Origin: Streptomyces naganishii JCM 4654
Lineage (GTDB): Bacteria > Actinomycetota > Actinomycetes > Streptomycetales > Streptomycetaceae
Length of the DNA stretch: 64,000 nucleotides
Direction: 5' to 3'
Assembly (NCBI RefSeq): GCF_014650575.1
Contig: NZ_BMVF01000026.1
Coordinates: forward strand, 37,149-101,148
The first letter of the stretch is position 1; each line of letters opens with the position of its first letter. The notes under the pieces are model-generated. The model was not told where the DNA came from. It worked only from the letters and a program-made list of their open reading frames with translations, and ran no database searches. Positions 49,955 to 58,255 of the stretch are shown here, one piece after another. Both the position numbers and the translations under genes were made by a program.

Positions 49955-50755
49955 TCAGCCCAGCCGGGCGGCCAGTCCGGCCGTGCAGCGCACCTCGTCG
50001 CCCGCCGTGATCAGCAGGGCCTCCACGTCCGGCAGCGACTCCAGCCACGCGAGGCCCTGCCGGGAGCCCATCGCGAACGCGGCCGTGGCCCAGCAGTCCG
50101 CCCAGGTCAGCCGGGGCGCGACCACCGTCACCGCGACCAGGTCGGTCACCGCGGAGCGGCCCGTGCCCGGGTCCACGATGTGCGCGCCGCGCTCGGCCGT
50201 GCCCGAGGTGGCCACCGCCAGCTCCGCCGCCCCGGCCGAGGAGACCACCGCCGCCAGCCCGCCCGGACGCAGCGGATCCGACACGCCGACCCGCCAGGGC
50301 CGCTGCGGCTCCGGCGCACCGAGCAGCTGGACGTCCCCGCCGCCGTTGACGCTGACCCCGCTCACCCCGGCCGCCCCGATCCGCCGGGCCGCGCGCTCGG
50401 CCGCCCAGCCCTTGACGATCCCGGTCGGATCGAGTTCGCCGCGGTAGCGCAGGCTGAACCAGCCGTCGCTGGCCCCCTCCGCCTCGGCGCCCAGCGCCAG
50501 CACCTCGGCGACCTCCGGATCGCACTCCTCGACGGTCAGCTCGCCGCGCGCCAGCCGGGAGACCTGGCTGTCCTCGCGGTAGGTGCTGAACACCGCGTCC
50601 GCGCGGTGCAGTTCGGCGACCGCCTCGCGCAGCGCCGCCCGGACCGCCCGGGGTTCCCCGCCGCGGACGTCGAAGGAGAAGACCGTCCCCATGACCTCCT
50701 CCGCGTGACGCACCGCGGCGGGGGCGTTCGCCGGTTCGGCCACGGCCTCAGCCAC
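49955..50755 (-). CDS. apbE: FAD:protein FMN transferase
   Basis: 266 aa. ApbE family: MGTVFSFDVRGGE, VFSTYREDSQVSRLARGE, LDPTGIVKGWAAERAARRI, VSVNGGGDVQLLG, ATSGTAERGAHIVDPGTG, DLVAVTVVAPRLTWADCWAT. Uses FAD to attach FMN to a Thr/Ser in the FMN_bind motif, outside the membrane in most bacteria, yet no clear signal peptide is visible from the GTG at 50755. It overlaps the preceding FMN-binding gene by 8 bp and is last in the five-gene operon; its substrates are surely the two operon-encoded FMN-binding proteins. Confidence 0.92.
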   Translation of the reverse strand: MAEAVAEPANAPAAVRHAEEVMGTVFSFDVRGGEPRAVRAALREAVAELHRADAVFSTYREDSQVSRLARGELTVEECDPEVAEVLALGAEAEGASDGWFSLRYRGELDPTGIVKGWAAERAARRIGAAGVSGVSVNGGGDVQLLGAPEPQRPWRVGVSDPLRPGGLAAVVSSAGAAELAVATSGTAERGAHIVDPGTGRSAVTDLVAVTVVAPRLTWADCWATAAFAMGSRQGLAWLESLPDVEALLITAGDEVRCTAGLAARLG

Positions 50756-51581
50756 CGGCCTGGTCCAGCGCCGACTGGAGCGACTGCTTGTAGCCCTCGC
50801 TGGTGTAGGTGGCCCCGGACACCGAGTCGATCTTCGCGCTGCCGGCGGCGACCGCCTCCTGGTTGAGCCTGGGCACCGCCAGCGCGGTCTTCTGGCCGCT
50901 GAGACCGCCCTCGGGCGCCTGCACGGCCTGCGCCTTGGTGACCTTCCCGCCGCTGACGGTGACCCGCACCTGGACCGGTCCGTACTGCGTCTCGGCGACC
51001 TTGCCGGTGACGGTACGGGCCTGGGCGGCGCCGGAGCCGGAGCCGGAACCGGACGAGGGGGCGGAACCGGAGCCCGAGCCGGACGAGGAGGAGCCTCCCG
51101 CCGAACCGCCCTTCGCCTCACCGGACTTGACCTTGTCCAGCGCCGACTGCAGCGACTTCGTGTACCCGCCGCTGGTGTAGGTGGCCCCCGACACCGCGTC
51201 GATCCTCGCGCTCTGCGCGGCCACCGCCTCCTGGTTGAGCCGGGGCACCGCCAGCGCGGTCTTCTGGTCGCTGAGGCCGCCCTTGGGCGCCTGCACGGCC
51301 TCCGCCTTGACGATCTTCCCGCCGCTGACGGTCAGCCGCACCTGCACGTTGCCGTACTGCGTGGCGGCCACGTCACCGGTGACCGTCCGCGTGCCCGTCC
51401 TCTGCGCGCCGCTGCCGCCCTGCGGCGACTCCTGGGCCGCCGCCGTCTGCTGCGGCGCCGCGCCCGCCGCCGAGGCGGCGGCGGGATTCGAGGCCGGTTT
51501 CAACGACAGCAGCAGCACGATCCCGGACACGGTCGCGGCGCCGGCCAGCACCGCGCGCCGGATGGGGTGGCTCTTCCTCAT
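50748..51581 (-). CDS. Membrane-anchored protein with two FMN-binding domains
   Basis: 277 aa. N-terminal anchor/signal (RRAVLAGAATVSGIVLLLSL) then two FMN_bind domains (about 65-145 and 195-275) separated by a Ser/Gly linker. Each has the flavinylation motif: D-A-V-SGATYTSGGY near 130 and D-S-V-SGATYTSEGY near 260, with FMN expected on the Thr of SGAT. The protein thus should carry two covalent FMN groups on the outer face, giving a short chain for electron transfer. AGGAG before the ATG. 28 bp after the first reductase gene. Confidence 0.9.
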   Translation of the reverse strand: MRKSHPIRRAVLAGAATVSGIVLLLSLKPASNPAAASAAGAAPQQTAAAQESPQGGSGAQRTGTRTVTGDVAATQYGNVQVRLTVSGGKIVKAEAVQAPKGGLSDQKTALAVPRLNQEAVAAQSARIDAVSGATYTSGGYTKSLQSALDKVKSGEAKGGSAGGSSSSGSGSGSAPSSGSGSGSGAAQARTVTGKVAETQYGPVQVRVTVSGGKVTKAQAVQAPEGGLSGQKTALAVPRLNQEAVAAGSAKIDSVSGATYTSEGYKQSLQSALDQAGG

Positions 51582-51609
51582 CGCTTGCGATCTCCTGAAG
51601 TCCCGTCGC

Positions 51610-52992
51610 TCACATCTCGAACGACTCGTGATGGATGCGGCGGGCGGGGACCCCCGCGCCGCGCAGCGCCTCGTACACCGACTGCGCGAAACCGGGCGGG
51701 CCGCACATGAAGACGTCGTGGCGGTCGATGTCGGCGATCTTCCGCCGCAGCGACTCGGCCGAGATGTCGGGCCGTTCGCCGTCCGGGCTGTTCACCGCGT
51801 ACATCAGGCGTGCGCCGCGCTCGTCGGCGATCTTCGCCAGCTCGTCCCACAGGGCCAGGTCCTGCGTGCTGTTGGCCCGGTACAGCAGGGTGATGTCGCC
51901 CGCGGCGCCGGGCAGCGTCTCGAACAGCGCCCGCATCGGGGTGATCCCCACCCCGCCGGCCACCAGCAGTACCTTGCCGCGGCTGCGCCGGGCGGCGGTC
52001 AGCGCGCCGTACGGGCCCTCCGCCCAGACCCGCGTGCCCGGCTCCAGCTCGCGCAGCCGGGCGCTGTGGTCGCCGATCGCCTTGACCGTGATGCGCAGCA
52101 GACCGGGGCGGGGCGCCGCCGACAGGGAGTACGGGTGGGAGCTGAAACGCATCCCCGGCGCCAGGAACCGCCAGCGGAAGAACTGCCCGGCCTCCGCGCC
52201 CATCCGGTGCAGCTTCCGGCCGCCGATCAGCACCGACACGATGCCCGGGGTCTCCTCGATGACCGCCTCGACCCGCATCCGGTGCTTGAGGTTCAGCCGG
52301 ATCGGCGTGACGATGCGGTACCACAGCACCAGCGCGGTCACCGCGCCGTACAGCCCGTACCAGAAGGTCTTCGCCAGCGGCTCGACCGCGAAGTCGTTGC
52401 CGGTGGTGATCTGGTGCCAGAAGGTCAGGAAGACCGCCGCGTACGTGAACAGGTGCACGTGGTACCAGGTGTCGTACGGCATCCGGCGGCGCACCGGGCC
52501 GATCGAGACCAGCCCGATCACGACCAGCAGACCGGTGCCGACGGCAGCCTTGCCCATGTCGGGCAGCTGGTTGATGGAGTCGATCGTCTGCTGGACGATG
52601 TCGCCGAGCGACTTGCCCGCCTGGAGCGCGTACCCCCACATGATGAGGAACACGTGGGCGAGGACCAGGCAGAGCGTGTAGCGGCCGCTCATCGCGTGCC
52701 AGCGGGCCACCCGGTCGGAGCCCACCCGGCGCTCCAGCGCGGGCACGCGCGCCATCTGGAGCACGACCAGCGCCATGAGGTAGCCGGCGAGCAGGCCGGT
52801 GATCCGGCCGGCGTTGAGGATTCTGCCGCCCGTGCCGGCGATGGAGGGGGTGTTCATCCACCACAGCCAGATCACGGCCGCCGCGCCCGCCCATACGGCG
52901 AGCAGCAGCGGAACGGCGGGCGAGCGGCGCGGCCGGATCCGGCGCATCGTCTGGCGCCGGGCGGCACGTCCTCCTGCGAGCGTGGTGGTCAC
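51610..52992 (-). CDS. Ferric reductase-like transmembrane flavoprotein (copy 1)
   Basis: 460 aa. Six or so membrane helices with haem-ligand His pairs: RWHAMSGRYTLCLVLAHVF and WYHVHLFTYAAVFLTFWHQI. The C-terminal cytosolic part is a ferredoxin-reductase-type domain: FAD motif HPYSLSAAPRPG, NAD(P) motif VAGGVGITPMRALFET, and CGPPGFAQSVYEAL with terminal HHESFEM. Carries electrons from NAD(P)H through FAD and two haems to outside acceptors. GTG at 52992 has GGAGG four bases before. Paralogue of the gene at 53593. Confidence 0.92.
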   Translation of the reverse strand: MTTTLAGGRAARRQTMRRIRPRRSPAVPLLLAVWAGAAAVIWLWWMNTPSIAGTGGRILNAGRITGLLAGYLMALVVLQMARVPALERRVGSDRVARWHAMSGRYTLCLVLAHVFLIMWGYALQAGKSLGDIVQQTIDSINQLPDMGKAAVGTGLLVVIGLVSIGPVRRRMPYDTWYHVHLFTYAAVFLTFWHQITTGNDFAVEPLAKTFWYGLYGAVTALVLWYRIVTPIRLNLKHRMRVEAVIEETPGIVSVLIGGRKLHRMGAEAGQFFRWRFLAPGMRFSSHPYSLSAAPRPGLLRITVKAIGDHSARLRELEPGTRVWAEGPYGALTAARRSRGKVLLVAGGVGITPMRALFETLPGAAGDITLLYRANSTQDLALWDELAKIADERGARLMYAVNSPDGERPDISAESLRRKIADIDRHDVFMCGPPGFAQSVYEALRGAGVPARRIHHESFEM

Positions 52993-53051
52993 GGTTCCTC
53001 CGTGGCGATTTGACCCTTGGCCCACAGATACGTGGGGGATGCGTCCGGTGT

Positions 53052-53570
53052 TCAGAGCCTGGCCGAGTCCAGCGCGGACTGAAGCGACTGCTTGTACCCG
53101 TCACTTGTGTAGGAGGCCCCGGACACCGAGTCGATCCGCGCGCTCTGCGCGGCCAGCGTCTCCCGCCGCAACTGCGGGATGGCGTAGCTGCTGATCTCCT
53201 GGTCCCTGGGGTTGTCCGAGGGGTAGGAGACCGCGGTGACGTCGGTGATGCGCCTGCCCTTGAGCGTGACGCGCACCTGGACCGGGCCCCAACGGGTCTG
53301 CACCGTCTCGCCGGTGACCGTCCGGGTGCCGGAGGCGCTCCCGCCGGACGACGAACCGGACGACGAACCACCGGCCGACGAACCACCGGACGACGAGCCG
53401 CCGGTGCCCGCGGACGAGCCGGCCCCGCTCGACGCGGCCGGGGCCGGCGCCGCGGCGATCTCCGGCTGCGTGTGCGGCTTGAGCGACAGCAGCATCACCA
53501 GCCCCGAGACGGTGGCGGCGCTCGCCAGCACCACCCGGCGCAGCGGGCTCCTCTTCTTCAACGCGTGCAC
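53052..53570 (-). CDS. Membrane-anchored protein with one FMN-binding domain
   Basis: 172 aa. Anchor (RRVVLASAATVSGLVMLLSL), a Ser/Gly repeat linker encoded by 12-15-bp DNA repeats at about 53345-53410, and one FMN_bind domain (about 85-170). Its flavinylation motif reads D-S-V-SGASYTSDGY: Ser where the other protein has Thr, so FMN would have to go onto Ser, or the Thr two residues later, or this copy is not flavinylated. It lies between the two reductase genes. Confidence 0.88.
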   Translation of the reverse strand: MHALKKRSPLRRVVLASAATVSGLVMLLSLKPHTQPEIAAAPAPAASSGAGSSAGTGGSSSGGSSAGGSSSGSSSGGSASGTRTVTGETVQTRWGPVQVRVTLKGRRITDVTAVSYPSDNPRDQEISSYAIPQLRRETLAAQSARIDSVSGASYTSDGYKQSLQSALDSARL

Positions 53571-53592
53571 GAATGCCTCACAGTTCCTGGGC

Positions 53593-54948
53593 TCAGAGTT
53601 CGAACGACTCGTGGTGGACCCGCCGGTCGGGCACCCCGGCGGCGCGCAGCACCTCGTACAGGTCCTGGGCGAAGGCGTGCGGGCCGCAGATGTACACGTC
53701 GTGCCCGGACAGGTCGTACACGGCCGAGCGCAGGGACTCGACGGTGAAGCGGGGCCGCTCGCCGTGCGGGCCGTTCAGCGCGTACAGCAGCCGCGCCCCG
53801 CGCCAGCGCGCTATCGCCTCCAGCTCGCCGCCCAGCGCGAGATCCTCCGCCGTGCGCGCCCGGTACAGCAGGGTGACCTCCCCGGGCAGCGTCTCGAACA
53901 GCGCCCGCAGCGGGGTGATGCCGACACCGGCCGCGATGAGCAGCGACTTGTGCGAGGTACTCCGGCCGGCGGTCATCGAGCCGTACGGCCCCTCCGCCCA
54001 CACCCTCGTGCCGGGCCGCAGCAGCGGCACCGCCGCGCTGTGGTCGCCGAGCGCCTTGACGGTGATGCGCAGCAGGTCCGGACGGGGCGGCGCGGACAGG
54101 GAGTACGGCGTGGAGGTCCAGCCCATGCCCTCGGCGAGGAACCGCCAGCGGAAGAACTGCCCCGGCTGCGCGCCCAGTTCGTCCAGCCGGTGCCCGCGCA
54201 CCACGACGGAGTACACCCCGGGCGCCTCCTTGTGCACCGAGTCGACCCGCATCCGGTGCCGCAGGTTGAGCCGCACCGGGGCGAGGATCCGGAACCACAG
54301 CACGAGGGCGGCCACGCCCAGGTACAGCACGTACCAGGCGGCCGTGGCCGCGGCGTGGCCGTTGAACTCGTTGCCCAGCGCCAGCTGGTGCCCGAAGGCC
54401 AGGAACACGGCGGCGTAGGTGAGCAGATGGACGTAGTACCAGAACTCGTAGTTCGTGCGGCGGCGCACCGCCCGCGCGGAGGTGACGCCCACCGCCAGCA
54501 GGATCACCGTGCCGGCCGTCGCCTTCAGCATCTCCGGGTAGTCGAGGACCACCGTCACCGCCTCGTGCACGACCGAGGCCCGGTCCTGCGCCGCGTACCC
54601 GGCCAGGATCAGCACGACGTGCGCGACCAGCAGGCACACCGTGTACCGGCCGGCCATCGCGTGCCAGCGCGCCACCCGGTCCGAGCCGATCCCCCGCTCC
54701 AGCACCGGCACCCGCGCCATCAGGCCGACCAGCACCGCGCAGGCGTAGCCGCACAGCAGCCCGGCGATCCGCCCGGCGCCGGTGAGCCAGCCCGCCGCGC
54801 CCACGACCGAGGACGTGTCGTACCACCACAGGCCGACCACGGCCGCGGCCCCGGCCCACAGCAGCGCCTGCACGGCGCCCGCCGGGGAGCGCCGGCGGAC
54901 CACCGGTACGGGCGGAGCCGCGGCCCGCCGCTCGTACACCGTCGTCAT
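53593..54948 (-). CDS. Ferric reductase-like transmembrane flavoprotein (copy 2)
   Basis: 451 aa, same architecture as the 51610 gene. Haem-ligand candidates in RWHAMAGRYTVCLLVAHVV and WYYVHLLTYAAVFLAFGHQL (Tyr replaces one outer His of copy 1 in WYHVH), FAD motif TPYSLSAPPRPD, NAD(P) motif IAAGVGITPLRALFETLPG, CGPHAFAQDLYEVL and HHESFEL. First gene of the flavin operon; AAAGGA precedes the ATG at 54948. Clearly arose with its FMN-binding neighbour by duplication of a two-gene unit. Confidence 0.92.
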   Translation of the reverse strand: MTTVYERRAAAPPVPVVRRRSPAGAVQALLWAGAAAVVGLWWYDTSSVVGAAGWLTGAGRIAGLLCGYACAVLVGLMARVPVLERGIGSDRVARWHAMAGRYTVCLLVAHVVLILAGYAAQDRASVVHEAVTVVLDYPEMLKATAGTVILLAVGVTSARAVRRRTNYEFWYYVHLLTYAAVFLAFGHQLALGNEFNGHAAATAAWYVLYLGVAALVLWFRILAPVRLNLRHRMRVDSVHKEAPGVYSVVVRGHRLDELGAQPGQFFRWRFLAEGMGWTSTPYSLSAPPRPDLLRITVKALGDHSAAVPLLRPGTRVWAEGPYGSMTAGRSTSHKSLLIAAGVGITPLRALFETLPGEVTLLYRARTAEDLALGGELEAIARWRGARLLYALNGPHGERPRFTVESLRSAVYDLSGHDVYICGPHAFAQDLYEVLRAAGVPDRRVHHESFEL

Positions 54949-55009
54949 GTGTTCGCGTCCTTTCGCCGGTCCGGGGCCACTGCCCGGACCGCCACTGTGC
55001 GGGGCGAAC

Positions 55010-55027
55010 CTCTGAGGCCGCTCTGAA
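55010..55027. promoter_or_regulatory. Response-regulator site 1: CTCTGAG/CTCTGAA direct repeat
   Basis: CTCTGAG (55010-55016) and CTCTGAA (55021-55027), start-to-start 11 bp; on the minus strand they read TTCAGAG and CTCAGAG. The spacing suits an OmpR-type dimer. Located 62 bp upstream of the flavin operon start. Confidence 0.55.
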
Positions 55028-55142
55028 ACCGGGGGCCCGGCGCGTACCCCACAGGCAACTCAGAGCGGACGCTCACACGGCTCTCACCCGGTGGCACGCG
55101 CCGTGCCCGGAAGGTGACCCGGCGCGTCCGGGCGAGAGCGGA

Positions 55143-55160
55143 CTCACAGAAAACTCAGAG
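55143..55160. promoter_or_regulatory. Response-regulator site 2: CTCACAG/CTCAGAG direct repeat
   Basis: CTCACAG (55143-55149) and CTCAGAG (55154-55160), again 11 bp apart, about 50 bp before the response-regulator gene. A further single CTCAGAG is at 55059-55065 and related CTCACAC at 55072. Probable autoregulatory site. Confidence 0.55.
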
Positions 55161-55208
55161 GGACGGCCGTCGCGGACCCCGCGCGCGCCGGGGGATGCTG
55201 GAAAGGCC

Positions 55209-55940
55209 ATGAACACGCCCCGCCCCGCCCTCGCCCGCCCCGACGGCACGCCCGTCCGGGTCCTCGTCGTCGACGACGACCCGGACCTCGCCGAGGTGCT
55301 CTCCGGCGCCCTGCGCTACCAGGGCTGGCAGGTCCGCACCGCCGGCGACGGCGCCACGGCCGTCGCCGAGGCCGGCGAGTTCCAGCCCGACGCCGTCGTC
55401 CTGGACGTGATGCTCCCCGACACCGACGGCTTCGCCGTGCTGCGCGAGCTGCACGCCGTGCAGCCGGAGGTCTGCGTGCTCTTCCTCACCGCCCGGGACG
55501 CGGTGGAGGACCGCATCGCGGGCATCACGGCCGGCGGCGACGACTACGTCACCAAGCCGTTCAGCCTGGAGGAGGTCGTCGCCCGGCTGCGCGGGCTGCT
55601 GCGCCGCGCGGGGATGGCCAGGCAGCCGGCCGACGGGCCCCGGGTGACCGTCGGCGACCTGGTCATGGACGAGGACGCCCGCGAGGTCACCCGGGGCGGC
55701 GAGCTGATCGAGCTGTCCCCGACCGAGTTCGAGCTGCTGCGCTTCCTGATGCACAACCCGCGCCGGGTGCTCAGCAAGGCGCAGATCCTCGACCGGGTGT
55801 GGTCCTACGACTTCGGCGGCCAGGCCCATGTCGTGGAGCTCTACATCTCCTACCTGCGCAAGAAGGTCGACGCGGGCCGCGATCCGATGATCCACACGGT
55901 CCGCGGGGCCGGGTACGTGCTGAAACCGGCGGTCCGGTGA
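55209..55940 (+). CDS. OmpR-family response regulator
   Basis: 243 aa. Receiver domain with phospho-Asp in AVVLDVMLPDTDGF (near residue 62), acidic pocket VLVVDDDPDLAEVL, Lys in YVTKPFSLEE; C-terminal winged helix with TEFELLRFLMHNPRRVLS and VVELYISYLRKKVDAG. Divergent from the flavin electron-transfer operon and directly followed by its kinase (4-bp overlap). Binding sites are proposed in the shared intergenic DNA. Confidence 0.93.
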   Translation: MNTPRPALARPDGTPVRVLVVDDDPDLAEVLSGALRYQGWQVRTAGDGATAVAEAGEFQPDAVVLDVMLPDTDGFAVLRELHAVQPEVCVLFLTARDAVEDRIAGITAGGDDYVTKPFSLEEVVARLRGLLRRAGMARQPADGPRVTVGDLVMDEDAREVTRGGELIELSPTEFELLRFLMHNPRRVLSKAQILDRVWSYDFGGQAHVVELYISYLRKKVDAGRDPMIHTVRGAGYVLKPAVR

Positions 55941-57484
55941 GCATGGCCGGCGGGCTCGCGGCGGTAGTGGCGTGGCCGGGGCGCCTGCTCGCCCGGCTGC
56001 CGCGTCCGCGCACCCTGCGGGCCCGGCTGACCGCGGGACTGGTCGTGCTGCTCGCCGTGAGCTGCGCCGCCGTCGGAGTGGCCGCCGTGGTGGAGCTGGA
56101 CGGCTTCCTCACCAGCCGCGTCGACCAGCAGCTGCGGGACGTCGGCGCCCGTTTCCCGGCCAGCCTCGAGCACGGCACGGCGCCCCGCAACGACAACGAC
56201 GGCGACGAGCACGGCGACACCCGCCGTCAGGCATCCGGCACCCTCGGCGTGCGCCTGCTCGACGGCAAGGTCACCAACGCGGCCGTGGTCCCCGGCGCCG
56301 ACGCCGACTACTCCACCGACCTGACCGTCCGGCTGACCGGCCACGACCAGGCGGCACTGGCCGCGATACCGGCCGACGGCCGCCCCCGCACCGTCGAGCT
56401 CTCCGCCCTGCACGGATACCGGGTCGCCGCCTCCCACGGCCTGGACGGCGACGTGCTGATCACCGGCCTGCCGCTGGAACCGGTGGAGGCCACCGTGCAC
56501 CGGCTCGAACTGGTCGCGGTCGTCGTCTTCGGCATGGCGCTCGCCATCACGGGCGTGGCGGGCGCCCTGTGGGTGCGCTGGTCGCTGCGGCCGCTGAGCC
56601 GGGTCGCGGCCACCGCCACCCGCGTCAGCGAGCTGCGGCTGGCCAGCGGCGAGGTCGCGCTGCCGCCCCGCGCGCCCGAGCCCGACCCGCGCAGCGAGGT
56701 GGGCCGGCTCGCCGCCGCCTTCAACCGCATGCTCCACCACGTGGAGGACGCGCTGACCAAGCGGCACGCCAGCGAGGAGCGGCTGCGCAGTTTCGCCGCC
56801 GACGCCAGCCACGAGCTGCGCACCCCGGTCGCCTCGCTGCGCGGCCACGCGGAACTCGCGCTGCTGCACCCGGGGCCCGTGCCGCCCGAGGTCACCCGCG
56901 CCCTGGAGCGCATAGCCGCCGAGTCCGCCCGGATGGGCGAGATGGTCGACGAGATGCTGCTCCTGGCCCGTCTGGACGCCGGCCGCCCGCTGGAGCAGCG
57001 CCCGGTGGACCTGACCCGGCTGGTCCTGGACGCGGTGACGGACGCCCGGGCCGCTGGCCCCGGACACCGCTGGACGATGGAGCTGCCCGAGGAGCCGGTG
57101 ACGGTGACCGGCGACGCCCACCGCCTGCAGCAGGTGCTGGCCAACCTGCTGGCCAACGCGCGGCTGCACACCCCCGAGGGCACCAAGGTGACCGTGTCGC
57201 TGGAGACCGAACGCGAGCGCGGGGGAGAGCGCGCGGGCGCCACGGCGGTGCTGAAGGTCCACGACGACGGGCCCGGAGTCCCCGCCGAGGTCCAGCCGGG
57301 CGTCTTCGAGCGCTTCACCCGCGCCGACCGCCGCCGCACCGACCCGTCCGGCGGCGCGGGAGCGGGCCTGGGCCTGTCGATCGTGGCGGCCGTGATCGAG
57401 GCGCACGGCGGCGGCGTGACGCTGGAGAGCCGCCCGGGCGCCACGACGTTCACCGTACGTCTGCCGCGGTGCGGCGCGCGGTGA
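55937..57484 (+). CDS. Membrane sensor histidine kinase
   Basis: 515 aa. Two membrane helices (LTAGLVVLLAVSCAAVGVAA and LVAVVVFGMALAITGVAGAL) flank an extracellular domain of about 150 residues containing an acidic/basic loop (RNDNDGDEHGDTRRQ) that may bind cations. Then HAMP, HisKA (ADASHELRTPVASLRGHAEL, His near residue 295) and HATPase (NLLANARLHTPEG, DDGPGVP, GAGAGLGLSIVAAVIEA). GTG 55937 overlaps the regulator stop; an ATG at 55943 is an alternative. Confidence 0.92.
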   Translation: MSMAGGLAAVVAWPGRLLARLPRPRTLRARLTAGLVVLLAVSCAAVGVAAVVELDGFLTSRVDQQLRDVGARFPASLEHGTAPRNDNDGDEHGDTRRQASGTLGVRLLDGKVTNAAVVPGADADYSTDLTVRLTGHDQAALAAIPADGRPRTVELSALHGYRVAASHGLDGDVLITGLPLEPVEATVHRLELVAVVVFGMALAITGVAGALWVRWSLRPLSRVAATATRVSELRLASGEVALPPRAPEPDPRSEVGRLAAAFNRMLHHVEDALTKRHASEERLRSFAADASHELRTPVASLRGHAELALLHPGPVPPEVTRALERIAAESARMGEMVDEMLLLARLDAGRPLEQRPVDLTRLVLDAVTDARAAGPGHRWTMELPEEPVTVTGDAHRLQQVLANLLANARLHTPEGTKVTVSLETERERGGERAGATAVLKVHDDGPGVPAEVQPGVFERFTRADRRRTDPSGGAGAGLGLSIVAAVIEAHGGGVTLESRPGATTFTVRLPRCGAR

Positions 57485-57485
57485 G

Positions 57486-58112
57486 TCAGGCGGCCGGGGA
57501 CGCGGACCCGGACGGAGCCGGGGCGGGGGCCGGCGTGGGCGGCAGCGGGAGCGGCAGTCCCGGCAGCCCGTCCAGGCTGGTGGCCACGTGGTCCTTCTTG
57601 GCGAAGTACTCGCCCAGCGAGGCGTCGTCCTCGCGCGCGAAGCGCTTGCCGTGCAGGTCGCGGTCCTCCTCGTACGCCATGAAGGGCACCGCGTAGCCGC
57701 AGGTGTCCCGGATCAGCTCGGCGCGCACGATGATGATCGCGCGCAGCCCGTGCGGGCCGGCCTCGATGTCGGGGAAGCGGGCGAGGAGGCCCGGGAAGCG
57801 CGGGTCGTCCCGGAAGACCGGCTCGCCCCTGCCGTGCACCCGCACGATGTTGGGCGGCCCCTGGAAGGCGCACCACATGAGGGTGATCCGGCCGTTCTCG
57901 CGCAGGTGGGCGATGGTCTCGGCGTTGGATCCGGCGAAGTCGAGGTAGGCCACCGTGTGCTCGTCGAGCACCGCGAAGGAGCCCTTGAGGCCCTTGGGGG
58001 AGAGGTTGACCGTGCCGTCGCCGGACAGGGGGGCGGTCGCGGTGAAGAAGAGGGGCTGCTGCTCGATGAACGTCCGCAGCCTGCCGTCGATGCGCTCATA
58101 CGTCTTTCCCAT
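57486..58112 (-). CDS. Pyridoxamine 5'-phosphate oxidase-like flavin-binding protein
   Basis: 208 aa. Split-barrel PNPOx fold: IEQQPLFFTATAPLSGDG, VNLSPKGLKGSFAVLDEHTV, YLDFAGSNAETIAHLRENGR, IVRVHGRGEPVFR, SGYA-like CGYAVPFMAYEEDRD. Binds FMN or F420 in related proteins. A Pro-rich tail follows (LPLPLPPTPAPAPAPSG). Convergent with the kinase gene with only one base between stops. Substrate unknown. Confidence 0.85.
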   Translation of the reverse strand: MGKTYERIDGRLRTFIEQQPLFFTATAPLSGDGTVNLSPKGLKGSFAVLDEHTVAYLDFAGSNAETIAHLRENGRITLMWCAFQGPPNIVRVHGRGEPVFRDDPRFPGLLARFPDIEAGPHGLRAIIIVRAELIRDTCGYAVPFMAYEEDRDLHGKRFAREDDASLGEYFAKKDHVATSLDGLPGLPLPLPPTPAPAPAPSGSASPAA

Positions 58113-58192
58113 GTCCAGCCATTATCGGCGCGATTCTTTCGGCTGTCTAAGGAATTACGCGGTCCGTGCCCGTGCGGCGCGCGGGCCCCGCA

Positions 58193-58234
58193 CCGTGGCC
58201 GCCCCGGCCGGCGCTTGCTTCGGGGCGGCCACGG
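58193..58234 (-). terminator. Perfect 14-bp hairpin terminator of the duplicated secreted protein gene
   Basis: CCGTGGCCGCCCCG (58193-58206) with CGGGGCGGCCACGG (58221-58234), loop of 14 nt, directly after the gene that ends at 58256 on the minus strand. Confidence 0.85.
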
Positions 58235-58255
58235 CTGCCTGTCACCTCACCGCGT

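Noticed and set aside
50748..51581. Recent DNA-level duplication of the two FMN_bind domains
   Set aside because: Protein motifs repeat (VSGATYTS, QKTALAVPRLNQEAVAA) but codons differ more than in the 58286/58718 repeat, so I treat it as an older domain duplication.
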